DNA from: UBA6183 sp034676125
GTDB lineage: Bacteria; Bacteroidota; Bacteroidia; UKL13-3
Assembly (NCBI GenBank): GCA_034676125.1
Contig: JAUCCO010000018.1
Coordinates: forward strand, 1 to 38,529
DNA length: 38,529 bases
Reading direction: 5' to 3'
How positions within the stretch are numbered: the stretch's first letter is position 1; each line of letters starts with the position of its first letter. This document shows, piece after piece, positions 24,153-31,451 of this stretch. Below the pieces are notes generated by a model. That model did no database searches. It was not told where the DNA came from and saw only the letters and a program-made list of their open reading frames with translations. A program made the translations under genes and the position numbers.

Positions 24153-24530
24153 TTACTTGGTTACCTTTTTCTTACCAGCAACCGTTTTACGCTTACCCTT
24201 ACGAGTACGAGCATTAGTACGAGTGCGTTGACCTCTTAAAGGTAAACCTTTACGATGACGAAGACCACGATAGCAACCAATGTCCATCAATCGCTTGATG
24301 TTAAGTTGTTTTTCAGAGCGTAACTCGCCCTCTACTTTTAAAACATCGGTAATGTACTTACGAATTTTATTCAATTCATCGTCATTCCATTCGCTTACTT
24401 TTTTACTTAAATCAATTCCACACTCTGCTAATAATAGCTGAGCTGTTGATTTTCCGATGCCATAAATGTAGGTAAGACCAATCTCACCTCTCTTGTTTTT
24501 AGGCAAATCTATACCTGATATACGAGCCAT
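24153..24530 (-). CDS. rpsM: Small-subunit ribosomal protein S13
   Basis: The 125 residues include MARISGIDLP, YIYGIGKSTAQ (helix-hairpin-helix-like part), CYRGLRHRKGLPLRGQRT, and a lysine/arginine-rich tail that reaches towards the P-site tRNA. S13 sits in the head of the 30S subunit and bridges to the large subunit. It follows rpmJ by 9 bases. Confidence 0.98.
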   Translation of the reverse strand: MARISGIDLPKNKRGEIGLTYIYGIGKSTAQLLLAECGIDLSKKVSEWNDDELNKIRKYITDVLKVEGELRSEKQLNIKRLMDIGCYRGLRHRKGLPLRGQRTRTNARTRKGKRKTVAGKKKVTK

Positions 24531-24539
24531 AGTTCTTAA

Positions 24540-24656
24540 TTATCCTTGACGTTGTTTAAACTTTGGATTCTTTTTGTTAATAACGTAAATTCTACCCTTA
24601 CGTTTAACTAAAACGCAGTCCTCGCTGCGTTTCTTAACAGATGTTCTAACTTTCAT
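24540..24656 (-). CDS. rpmJ: Large-subunit ribosomal protein L36, zinc-free type
   Basis: A 38-residue protein translated from the ATG at 24656 to the TAA at 24540-24542: MKVRTSVKKRSEDC followed by VLVKRKGRIYVINKK and NPKFKQRQG. This matches L36 along its whole length. Of the four zinc ligands in the C+ form (positions 11, 14, 27 and 33 in E. coli numbering) only Cys14 remains; the others are Ser11, Asn27 and Phe33. It therefore cannot form the zinc ribbon. It is located between infA and rpsM, the usual place. Confidence 0.95.
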   Translation of the reverse strand: MKVRTSVKKRSEDCVLVKRKGRIYVINKKNPKFKQRQG

Positions 24657-24665
24657 CGCGTTCGT

Positions 24666-24884
24666 TTACTTGTATCTGTAAATAATTCTACCTTTTGATA
24701 AATCATACGGTGACATTTCCACCGAAATTTTATCTCCTGGTAATATTTTAATGTAGTGCATCCTCATTTTTCCTGAAATGTGGGCAATGATCTCGTGACC
24801 ATTTTCAAGTCGCACTCGAAACATTGCATTACTCAATGCTTCTATTATTATTCCGTCCTGTTTTATCAGTGACTGTTTTGACAT
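24666..24884 (-). CDS. infA: Translation initiation factor IF-1
   Basis: A 72-residue single OB-fold (S1-like) protein that occupies the A-site region during initiation. The conserved segments are IIIEALSNAMFRVRLENGHEI, HISGKMRMHYIKILPGD and YDLSKGRIIYR. It lies directly between secY (57 bases upstream) and rpmJ. No map gene is inserted between secY and infA, unlike some relatives. Confidence 0.97.
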   Translation of the reverse strand: MSKQSLIKQDGIIIEALSNAMFRVRLENGHEIIAHISGKMRMHYIKILPGDKISVEMSPYDLSKGRIIYRYK

Positions 24885-24941
24885 ACTTGCGTTTATAAGG
24901 GGTGCAAAAATAAGAAATTGTTTTTAATTTGCAATTTTATT

Positions 24942-26297
24942 TTATGCTGCTCCAATTGCAGAACGTCCTTTTAATTTTCCTGACTTCATCAATCCATCAT
25001 AATGTCTCATCAATAAATGACTTTCAATTTGCTGGAGTGTATCTAATACTACTGCCACCAAAATCAATAAAGATGTTCCACCATAGAATTGAGCGAACTG
25101 ACTGTTAATATTAAGCACACCAGCCAACGAAGGTAACACTGCCACAGCTGCTAAAAATATAGAGCCAGGTAATGTAATTCGTGACATTATATTGTCGATA
25201 AAACTTGCAGTTGCTTGTCCTGGTTTTACCCCTGGTACAAATCCTCCGTTACGTTTTAATTCATCAGATATTTGGTTTGAATTAACAGAAATCGCAGTAT
25301 AGAAATATGTAAATAGTATAATTAAAATAGCAAATACTAAGTTATAGCCAAATGATGATGGATCAACAAGTGACATAAGTCCACTCATACTTTCGTAATT
25401 TGGAAAGAATTGAGCTACAGTTGATGGAATAAACATTAATGCTTGAGCAAAAATGATTGGCATTACACCCGCAGTATTCACTTTTAAAGGTAAATATTGG
25501 CGTACACCACCTGTTTGGCGACTTCCTACAATACGTTTAGCATATTGAACTGGTATTTTACGTGTGCCTTGCACAAGCATAATAACCCCCATAACAACAG
25601 CAAATAATGCAGCAAGTTCTACTAAAAAGATAACTAATCCACCACCAGATTCGGTAAATTTAAACATGAATTCGTCTTTTATAGCAAAAGGTAATCTAGC
25701 TATAATACCAATCATGATAATTAGTGAAACACCATTTCCAATACCTTTATCAGTAATACGTTCACCTAACCAAAGTACAAACATAGTACTAGCGGTTAAC
25801 ACCACAACCGAGGTAAGCATAAACATAAAGTCAGATACACCACTACCATCCATTGAAGAAATAATAGCTCCTGGGTTTTCTGATTTTAAGTTTACAAGGA
25901 AACCAACTGACTGAACAGCTGTAATAGCAATGGTAAGATAACGGGTAATTTGGTTAATCTTTCTTCTTCCATCTTCACCTTCTTTTTGCATCTTTTGGAA
26001 TGTAGGAACAGCCATTGTAAGCAATTGAACTACAATTGATGCAGAAATGTAAGGCATAATACCAAGAGCAAAGATAGATCCCCTTGCAAAGGCACCGCCC
26101 GCAAACATATTGATCAACCCAAAAATACCATCGGCAGCCTGATTAGCCGAACCTTGCAGCATATTAGGGTCAACACCAGGAAGGGTAACATAAGTACCTA
26201 CACGGTATATTACTAACATCCAAAAAGTAAACACAAGCTTGAAGCGTAAATCTTCAATGCGGTAAATATTTTTGATGGTTTCGATCAGTTTCTTCAT
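24942..26297 (-). CDS. secY: Protein translocase subunit SecY
   Basis: The central pore of the Sec translocon, exporting the many signal-peptide proteins seen here. The 451 residues contain ten hydrophobic segments. The N-terminal helix 1 region reads VIYRVGTYVTLPGVD, followed by a plug-like segment (GGAFARGSIFALGIMPYISAS). Conserved later parts include VQYAKRIVGSRQTGG, and NGGFVPGVKPG in a cytoplasmic loop. It follows rplO by 3 bases, as in the spc operon generally. Confidence 0.97.
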   Translation of the reverse strand: MKKLIETIKNIYRIEDLRFKLVFTFWMLVIYRVGTYVTLPGVDPNMLQGSANQAADGIFGLINMFAGGAFARGSIFALGIMPYISASIVVQLLTMAVPTFQKMQKEGEDGRRKINQITRYLTIAITAVQSVGFLVNLKSENPGAIISSMDGSGVSDFMFMLTSVVVLTASTMFVLWLGERITDKGIGNGVSLIIMIGIIARLPFAIKDEFMFKFTESGGGLVIFLVELAALFAVVMGVIMLVQGTRKIPVQYAKRIVGSRQTGGVRQYLPLKVNTAGVMPIIFAQALMFIPSTVAQFFPNYESMSGLMSLVDPSSFGYNLVFAILIILFTYFYTAISVNSNQISDELKRNGGFVPGVKPGQATASFIDNIMSRITLPGSIFLAAVAVLPSLAGVLNINSQFAQFYGGTSLLILVAVVLDTLQQIESHLLMRHYDGLMKSGKLKGRSAIGAA

Positions 26298-26300
26298 TCT

Positions 26301-26750
26301 TTAGATTGTTTCTGCTTTACCACCGGCAGCTTCAATTGCTTGAATAGCTGACGCAGAGAATGCATGTGCTTTTACTTGAAGTGCAGTTTTTAATTCACCA
26401 CGACCCAAAACTTTAATAATACCCTTTTTAGATACAAAACCATTATCTATAAAAGTTTGAATATCGAATGATACAATACCCTTATCTTCAGAAAGTTGTT
26501 GTAAACGATCTAAATTAACTGGTACGTACTCAACCCTGTTTAGGTTTTTAAAACCAAACTTAGGAACACGTCTGTATAAAGGCATTTGACCACCTTCAAA
26601 ACCACGTTTTGTAGATGTACCAGAACGAGAGCCAGCACCTTTGTGTCCACGTGTTGAAGTTCCGCCTTTACCAGAACCTTCACCGCGACCTATGCGCTTG
26701 CCTTGTCTATGTGTAGCACCTTTTGCAGGTCTTAATGTATGTAATTTCAT
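26301..26750 (-). CDS. rplO: Large-subunit ribosomal protein L15
   Basis: The 149 residues start MKLHTLRPAKGATH and have the long glycine- and basic-rich N-terminal arm (GRGEGSGKGGTSTRGHKG) that penetrates 23S rRNA, then a globular C-terminal domain ending AIEAAGGKAETI. It lies between rpmD and secY. Confidence 0.97.
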   Translation of the reverse strand: MKLHTLRPAKGATHRQGKRIGRGEGSGKGGTSTRGHKGAGSRSGTSTKRGFEGGQMPLYRRVPKFGFKNLNRVEYVPVNLDRLQQLSEDKGIVSFDIQTFIDNGFVSKKGIIKVLGRGELKTALQVKAHAFSASAIQAIEAAGGKAETI

Positions 26751-26767
26751 TGTGTTAAACTGGCAAT

Positions 26768-26947
26768 TTAAATGTTTTCAATTTTTAACAAGTGGGCAAC
26801 TTTTTTTATCATTCCCATGATTTGAGGAGTTGCTACTTTCTCAACTGTTTGATTTAATTTGGTAAAACCCAATGCTCTTACAGTTCTTTTTTGACCTTCA
26901 ACTCTGTCGATGGTGCTTTTAACTAGTGTAATTTTTACTATAGACAT
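26768..26947 (-). CDS. rpmD: Large-subunit ribosomal protein L30
   Basis: A 59-residue protein, MSIVKITLVKSTIDR followed by QKRTVRALGFTKLNQTV, matching L30 throughout. I take the ATG at 26947; an in-frame ATG four codons earlier (26959) would overlap the rpsE stop region and add MVNT. The gap to rpsE is 4 bases. Confidence 0.95.
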   Translation of the reverse strand: MSIVKITLVKSTIDRVEGQKRTVRALGFTKLNQTVEKVATPQIMGMIKKVAHLLKIENI

Positions 26948-26951
26948 TGTA

Positions 26952-27470
26952 TTAACCATTAAATACTTTCTTTAAACTAATTCCTCTTGTTTGGGCTACG
27001 GTAAATGCATCTCTCATGCTTAATAAAGCATCGATAGTTGCTTTTACAACGTTATGTGGGTTTGATGAACCTTTAGACTTAGCTAATACGTCTGTAAAAC
27101 CAGCACTTTCCAATACTGCACGCATTGCACCACCGGCTAAAACACCAGTACCACCAGCAGCAGGTTGAATGTATACTCTTCCTCCTCCGTATTTACCAAG
27201 TTGATCATGAGGTACAGTACCTTTTAAAATAGGCACTTTAACCAAATTTTTCTTAGCATCATCAATTCCTTTTGCAATGGCATCAGTAACTTCATTAGCT
27301 TTACCTAATCCATAACCAATAACACCATTACCATCTCCTACAACCACTAGGGCTGAAAAGCTAAAGGTACGTCCTCCCTTTGTTACTTTCGCAACACGGT
27401 TGATAGACACAACCTTTTCTTTTAATTCTATATCGCTAGATTTTACTCTTTTTACGTTTGCTGTTGACAT
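26952..27470 (-). CDS. rpsE: Small-subunit ribosomal protein S5
   Basis: The 172 residues show the double-stranded-RNA-binding-like N-domain (ELKEKVVSINRVAKVTKGGR, FSALVVVGDGNGVIGYGLGKANEV) and the C-terminal domain with GGTGVLAGGAMRAVLE. S5 lines the mRNA entry and influences decoding fidelity. Short gaps to rplR and rpmD mark one transcript. Confidence 0.97.
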   Translation of the reverse strand: MSTANVKRVKSSDIELKEKVVSINRVAKVTKGGRTFSFSALVVVGDGNGVIGYGLGKANEVTDAIAKGIDDAKKNLVKVPILKGTVPHDQLGKYGGGRVYIQPAAGGTGVLAGGAMRAVLESAGFTDVLAKSKGSSNPHNVVKATIDALLSMRDAFTVAQTRGISLKKVFNG

Positions 27471-27483
27471 AATTTTTGATTGG

Positions 27484-27837
27484 TTAGAATTTTAGACCAC
27501 CTTCTCTTGCACCTTCAGCCAAACTTTTTATGCGGCCATGGTATAAGTAACCATTACGATCAAAAACACAAGTTGTAATACCAGCAGCAGTTGCTTTTTC
27601 TGCAATTGCTTTTCCTACAATAGCTGATATTTCTACTTTAGTCATTTTATCGTTGATTGATTTAGATGAAGCTGATGCTAGCGTTTTACCGTGTACATCA
27701 TCAATAAGTTGTACATATATATCTTTATTGCTTCTAAATACTGATAAGCGTGGATTTTCAGGAGTTCCGAAAATACGGCTGCGTATTGCTTTTTTAATTT
27801 TAGCTCTTCTTGCAAGCTTTTTTGTAAGTACTGACAT
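27484..27837 (-). CDS. rplR: Large-subunit ribosomal protein L18
   Basis: The 117 residues include RLSVFRSNKDIYVQLIDD, CVFDRNGYLYHGRIKSLAEGAREGGLKF, the L18 C-terminal signature. L18 binds 5S rRNA together with L5, also encoded in this operon. It follows rplF by 12 bases. Confidence 0.97.
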   Translation of the reverse strand: MSVLTKKLARRAKIKKAIRSRIFGTPENPRLSVFRSNKDIYVQLIDDVHGKTLASASSKSINDKMTKVEISAIVGKAIAEKATAAGITTCVFDRNGYLYHGRIKSLAEGAREGGLKF

Positions 27838-27849
27838 AGCTTTATCTTA

Positions 27850-28404
27850 TTATTTAGATGCCGTTTTACCAGCTTTTCTCCTAAGTTGTTCACCAACAAA
27901 TTTAATACCTTTACCTTTGTATGGCTCAGGCTTACGTAAGCTACGTAATTTAGCTGCAACCTGTCCAATAAGTTGTTTATCACAACTTTCTAAAGTAATT
28001 ATAGGGTTTTTACCTTTTTCAGTTTCTGTTTTAACACTTACTTCAGCAGGAACCTGGAAATAAATATGATGTGAGAAACCTAAAGTTAAATCAAGAATAT
28101 TTCCTTCGTTTGTAGCTTTATAACCTACACCTACTAATTCTTGCTTTAGTATATAACCAGTAGTAACACCAACAACCATGTTGTTTATTAATGCGCGGTA
28201 CAAACCATGCATAGCGCGGTGTCTTTTTTGTTCAGTTGGACGAACTACTAATAATTCGCCATCTTCAATTTTTATAGTTAACTCAACATCTATTTGTTGG
28301 GTTAATGTACCTTTAGGGCCTTTAACAGTAACTAAGTTACTCTTTGATATACTGATATCTACGCCTGTAGGGATTTTAATCGGTGCTTTTCCAATACGTG
28401 ACAT
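27850..28404 (-). CDS. rplF: Large-subunit ribosomal protein L6
   Basis: The 184 residues contain two repeated alpha/beta domains and the C-terminal motif PEPYKGKGIKF that contacts 23S rRNA near the factor-binding site. The N-terminus MSRIGKAPIKIPTGV is standard. Its start codon is preceded at 6 bases by a perfect AAGGAGGT, the only strong Shine-Dalgarno sequence with ideal spacing before a recognised gene in this operon. That suggests separate translational control from the other genes. Confidence 0.97.
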   Translation of the reverse strand: MSRIGKAPIKIPTGVDISISKSNLVTVKGPKGTLTQQIDVELTIKIEDGELLVVRPTEQKRHRAMHGLYRALINNMVVGVTTGYILKQELVGVGYKATNEGNILDLTLGFSHHIYFQVPAEVSVKTETEKGKNPIITLESCDKQLIGQVAAKLRSLRKPEPYKGKGIKFVGEQLRRKAGKTASK

Positions 28405-28410
28405 TTTACT

Positions 28411-28418
28411 ACCTCCTT
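28411..28418 (-). promoter_or_regulatory. Perfect Shine-Dalgarno sequence before rplF
   Basis: On the minus strand AAGGAGGT (28418 to 28411) lies 6 bases before the rplF ATG and just after the rpsH stop. It is complementary to the anti-Shine-Dalgarno core over all eight bases. Most other starts in the window have A/T-rich leaders with no such motif. Confidence 0.8.
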
Positions 28419-28422
28419 ATGA

Positions 28423-28821
28423 TTAATAAACGTAACATAATACCTCACCACCAACATTGTTAGCGCGAGCTTCTTTATCGGTCATTACACCTTTAGAAGT
28501 AGTTAAAATAGCTATTCCTAAGCCATTGATAACACGAGGCATCTCATCAATACCAGTGTATTGACGTAAACCTGGGGTACTAATACGCTGTAGTTTTTTA
28601 ATAGCTGGGCTTTTGGTTATCGGGTGATACTTCAAAGCAATCTTAATCGAACCTTGATGAGTGGTTGAATCCTCGAACTTATAGTTAAGGATATAACCCT
28701 TATCGAAAAGAACTTTTGTCATTTCTTTCTTCAGTCTTGAAGAAGGAATCTCAACAATGCGATGGTTTGCCTTGATCGCATTGCGTAACCTAGTCAAGTA
28801 ATCTGCAATTGGATCTGTCAT
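28423..28821 (-). CDS. rpsH: Small-subunit ribosomal protein S8
   Basis: The 132 residues show MTDPIADYLTRLRNAI, PRVINGLGIAILTTSKGVMTD and the terminal GGEVLCYVY, all typical of S8. S8 binds helix 21 of 16S rRNA, and in E. coli it is also the translational repressor of the spc operon. Here the gene is unusual in context: a 149-base gap separates it from rpsN, and the Shine-Dalgarno of rplF follows its stop. Confidence 0.97.
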   Translation of the reverse strand: MTDPIADYLTRLRNAIKANHRIVEIPSSRLKKEMTKVLFDKGYILNYKFEDSTTHQGSIKIALKYHPITKSPAIKKLQRISTPGLRQYTGIDEMPRVINGLGIAILTTSKGVMTDKEARANNVGGEVLCYVY

Positions 28822-28970
28822 AATTTTTGTTTTTCTAGCCGATAGTTAGCCAAGGCTTTTACTCTTATCTGCTTAGTTTTATTTTATTTTAAGTTAAATG
28901 AGGCGCGAAAATACAGGAAAAATTTGAAAGTCCCACATTTTCACTCCTTAATTTTTTTATTTGTTATAAA
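28822..28970 (-). other. Long non-ribosomal gap between rpsN and rpsH
   Basis: The neighbouring gaps in this operon are mostly under 30 bases (the largest other one is 57, at secY-infA), so 149 bases stands out. It holds a 14-codon ORF with its own AAGGAG (see 28894-28938) and a TATTTTCG element (28913 to 28906), one mismatch from the -7 consensus. I find no strong hairpin terminator. It may be an rpsH leader or an internal promoter region. Confidence 0.5.
28894..28938 (-). CDS. Putative 14-codon leader ORF upstream of rpsH
   Basis: On the minus strand ATG at 28938 opens MWDFQIFPVFSRLI and stops at 28894-28896. AAGGAG (28949 to 28944) lies 5 bases before the ATG, ideal spacing, in a genome that rarely uses such signals. 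It starts 32 bases after the rpsN stop and ends 72 bases before the rpsH start. Translation is unproven; a chance ORF is quite possible. Confidence 0.25.
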   Translation of the reverse strand: MWDFQIFPVFSRLI

Positions 28971-29240
28971 TTACCAGCTAGCTTTGGTTACACCTGGTAT
29001 TTTACCCATCAAAGCCAAATCACGGAATTGATTACGACAAATACCAAAATCGCGCATATAACCTTTAGGGCGACCTGTTAACTTACAGCGGTTTTTTAAA
29101 CGTACTGGTGATGAGTTACGAGGTAATTTTTGTAATCCCTCTAAATCTCCAGCTGCTTTTAATGCGGCTCTTTTTGCAGCATAACGCGCTACTAATTTTT
29201 CGCGTTTTACTTGACGAGCTTTTATAGATTCTTTAGCCAT
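28971..29240 (-). CDS. rpsN: Small-subunit ribosomal protein S14, zinc-free type
   Basis: The 89 residues include LPRNSSPVRLKNRCKLTGRPKGY and the C-terminal GKIPGVTKASW. The short zinc-binding form has two CxxC pairs; here only isolated Cys52 and Cys68 occur and the protein has the longer N-terminal helix, so this is the C- type. It lies 5 bases after rplE. Confidence 0.96.
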   Translation of the reverse strand: MAKESIKARQVKREKLVARYAAKRAALKAAGDLEGLQKLPRNSSPVRLKNRCKLTGRPKGYMRDFGICRNQFRDLALMGKIPGVTKASW

Positions 29241-29245
29241 TGTTC

Positions 29246-29791
29246 TTATTTTTTAAATGGTAAGCCAAATTCTTTTAACAAAGCATGACACTCTTCATCA
29301 GTAGCTGCGGTTGTAACAAAAGTTATATCCATACCATTAATGCGGTTTACTTTGTCGATAACTATTTCAGGGAAAATAATCTGCTCGGTAACACCCATTG
29401 TGTAATTACCGCGACCATCAAACCCTTTTGTATTTAATCCTGAGAAATCTCTTACACGAGGTAATGATACAGAAATTAAACGATCAAGAAATTCATACAT
29501 TTTTTCACCACGTAAAGTTACGCGAGCTCCAATTGGCATGTTCTCTCTTAATTTAAAGTTAGAGATAGCTTTCTTAGACTTTGTTGGCACTGCTTTTTGA
29601 CCTGCAATGATAGACATTTCTTCTACTGCCTGATCAACAATCTTTTTATCAGCTACAGCTGCTCCTAAACCTTGATTTAAACAAATCTTGGTTAAACGAG
29701 GAACTTGCATTACATTTTTGTACGTGAACTTTTCTTGTAAAGCAGGTACAACTGTTTTGCTATATGTTTCTTTTAATCTTGCACTATACAT
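29246..29791 (-). CDS. rplE: Large-subunit ribosomal protein L5
   Basis: The 181 residues include YKNVMQVPRLTKICLNQGLG, AVPTKSKKAISNFKLRENMPIG and GRGNYTMGVTEQIIFPEI. L5 binds 5S rRNA and contacts P-site tRNA. It lies 8 bases after rplX and 5 before rpsN. Confidence 0.97.
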   Translation of the reverse strand: MYSARLKETYSKTVVPALQEKFTYKNVMQVPRLTKICLNQGLGAAVADKKIVDQAVEEMSIIAGQKAVPTKSKKAISNFKLRENMPIGARVTLRGEKMYEFLDRLISVSLPRVRDFSGLNTKGFDGRGNYTMGVTEQIIFPEIVIDKVNRINGMDITFVTTAATDEECHALLKEFGLPFKK

Positions 29792-29799
29792 ATCGGATA

Positions 29800-30138
29800 T
29801 TATTCTATTACCTCACCTGATTTTTTAGAAACGCGCACAATCTTACCTTCTTCGGTAACCTTGCGACCAACACGAGTTGCGATTCCTGTTTTATCAATAA
29901 CTTTTAGGTTTGAAATATTAATACGTGCTTCTTTCTTAATAATTCCACCTTGTTGGTTTTGCGCATTTGGTTTTGTATGACGGCTAACTATGTTAATTCC
30001 TTCAACCAAAGCACGCTTTTCGGTATTAAATACTTCAAGGATACGGCCTTTTTTACCTTTATCATCGCCAGTAATTACCAATACCATATCTCCTTTTTTT
30101 ACATGGAGCTTAGTTTGTTTGTTGTACTTTCTTTGCAT
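29800..30138 (-). CDS. rplX: Large-subunit ribosomal protein L24
   Basis: The 112 residues carry the KOW motif (HVKKGDMVLVITGDDKGKKG) and EGINIVSRHTKPNAQ. L24 is an assembly initiator at the exit-tunnel rim. A GGAGGT (30153 to 30148) within the last rplN codons lies 9 bases before the ATG and could act as a Shine-Dalgarno, but it is also explained by the rplN coding sequence (PEVL). Confidence 0.96.
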   Translation of the reverse strand: MQRKYNKQTKLHVKKGDMVLVITGDDKGKKGRILEVFNTEKRALVEGINIVSRHTKPNAQNQQGGIIKKEARINISNLKVIDKTGIATRVGRKVTEEGKIVRVSKKSGEVIE

Positions 30139-30140
30139 AA

Positions 30141-30509
30141 TTACAATACCTCCGGTGCTAATGAAACGATTTTCATAAATTGTTTTTCGCGCAATTCGCG
30201 GGCCACAGGGCCAAATATACGTGTAGCTCTAGGTTCGTCTTGTGCATTTAATAAAACGCAAGAATTGTCATCAAATCTTATATAAGATCCATCAGCCCTT
30301 CTTATTTCTTTTTTAGTGCGCACAACTACTGCTTTAGATACAGTACCTTTTTTTACTGTACCTGAAGGTATTGAACTTTTTACCGTCACTACAATTTTAT
30401 CACCTACTGATGCATAACGTCTGGCAGTACCACCAAGTACCCTTATACAAAGTACTTCTTTAGCACCACTGTTATCAGCAACTTTAAGTCTTGATTCTTG
30501 TTGTATCAT
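30141..30509 (-). CDS. rplN: Large-subunit ribosomal protein L14
   Basis: The 122 residues begin MIQQESRLKVADNSGAKEVL and include FDDNSCVLLNAQDEPRATRIFGP and the terminal KIVSLAPEVL. L14 forms intersubunit bridges near L19. It ends 2 bases before rplX and starts 2 bases after the rpsQ stop. Confidence 0.98.
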   Translation of the reverse strand: MIQQESRLKVADNSGAKEVLCIRVLGGTARRYASVGDKIVVTVKSSIPSGTVKKGTVSKAVVVRTKKEIRRADGSYIRFDDNSCVLLNAQDEPRATRIFGPVARELREKQFMKIVSLAPEVL

Positions 30510-30511
30510 GA

Positions 30512-30784
30512 TTACTTAGCTTTTTCGATAATTTCTACTAATCTCCAACGTTTGTCTTTGCTCAGCGGACGAGTCTCCATAAGTTTAACGATATCGTTAA
30601 TACTACATTCGTTTTTCTCGTCATGAGCTTTAAATGTTGAGGTCATTTTAATGAATTTCCCGTATTTCGGGTGCATCACTTTACGCTCAACGGATACTAC
30701 GATAGTTTTTTGCATTTTATTGCTAACTACCTTACCGATGATAACCTTGCGCGAATTTCTTACTACTGGTGCTGTTGCTTCCAT
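30512..30784 (-). CDS. rpsQ: Small-subunit ribosomal protein S17
   Basis: The 90 residues have the S17 OB-fold core RKVIIGKVVSNKMQKTIVVSVERKV, and LMETRPLSKDKRWRLVEI. The N-terminus (MEATAPVV) is slightly extended. It lies between rpmC and rplN. Confidence 0.97.
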   Translation of the reverse strand: MEATAPVVRNSRKVIIGKVVSNKMQKTIVVSVERKVMHPKYGKFIKMTSTFKAHDEKNECSINDIVKLMETRPLSKDKRWRLVEIIEKAK

Positions 30785-30792
30785 TTTAATAA

Positions 30793-30999
30793 TTATTGAG
30801 CATTTTTGGCTGTTAATTGCCTACTTTTTTGCTCTGTTAACAAACGAGCAATTAATATTTTGCTATCCTTAATCGAGTTAGTATTTTCAAGTGGAGTTAC
30901 TGCGTGATTAAACATAGTTTTAGTCAATTGCAATTTTTCTGCTTTTATACGAGCTCCCAATTCTTGGTTGGACAATTCTCTGATTTCTGTATTTTTCAT
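30793..30999 (-). CDS. rpmC: Large-subunit ribosomal protein L29
   Basis: A 68-residue two-helix protein, MKNTEIRELSNQELGARI and then IKDSKILIARLLTEQKSR. L29 sits at the polypeptide exit and helps dock trigger factor and the signal recognition particle. Standard position between rplP and rpsQ. Confidence 0.95.
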   Translation of the reverse strand: MKNTEIRELSNQELGARIKAEKLQLTKTMFNHAVTPLENTNSIKDSKILIARLLTEQKSRQLTAKNAQ

Positions 31000-31001
31000 G
31001 C

Positions 31002-31421
31002 TTATGCCACGTAATCAGGTTTAACAATAAATTTGGTAGTTACCGGTAATTTTTGAGCGGCTAAACGCATAGCTTCTTTAGCTACATCCATTGGCACACC
31101 CTCAATTTCAAACATGATGATTCCCGGTTTAACTGGTGCTACCCAATATTCTGGAGCTCCTTTACCCTTACCCATACGAACCTCTGCAGGCTTTTTGGTA
31201 ATTGGTTTATCAGGAAAAACACGAATCCACACTTGGCCTTCACGTTTCATGAAACGAGTTAGGGCAATACGAGCAGCTTCTATTTGTTTTGCTGTGATAT
31301 ATTTGGTTTCAATCGATTTTAAACCGAATGATCCGAAAGCTAAAACTGCTCCACGTGTAGCATTACCTTTTACGCGGCCTTTTTGTTGCTTTCTAAATTT
31401 AGTTCTTTTAGGTTGTAACAT
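31002..31421 (-). CDS. rplP: Large-subunit ribosomal protein L16
   Basis: The 139 residues begin MLQPKRTKFRKQQKGR and include QVWIRVFPDKPITKKPAEVRMGKGKG and EYWVAPVKPG. L16 organises the A-site tRNA region of the 50S subunit. It begins 30 bases after the rpsC stop. Confidence 0.98.
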   Translation of the reverse strand: MLQPKRTKFRKQQKGRVKGNATRGAVLAFGSFGLKSIETKYITAKQIEAARIALTRFMKREGQVWIRVFPDKPITKKPAEVRMGKGKGAPEYWVAPVKPGIIMFEIEGVPMDVAKEAMRLAAQKLPVTTKFIVKPDYVA

Positions 31422-31451
31422 TTCGATACTTTTTTATTCGTACTACCCTGA

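Noticed and set aside
27678..27983. A 101-codon ORF overlapping rplF and rplR
   Set aside because: It is a frame-shifted shadow of the two ribosomal genes, with no family resemblance.
30148..30153. GGAGGT as a Shine-Dalgarno for rplX
   Set aside because: It is explained by the conserved last codons of rplN and its 9-base spacing is less good, so I do not count it as a regulatory signal.
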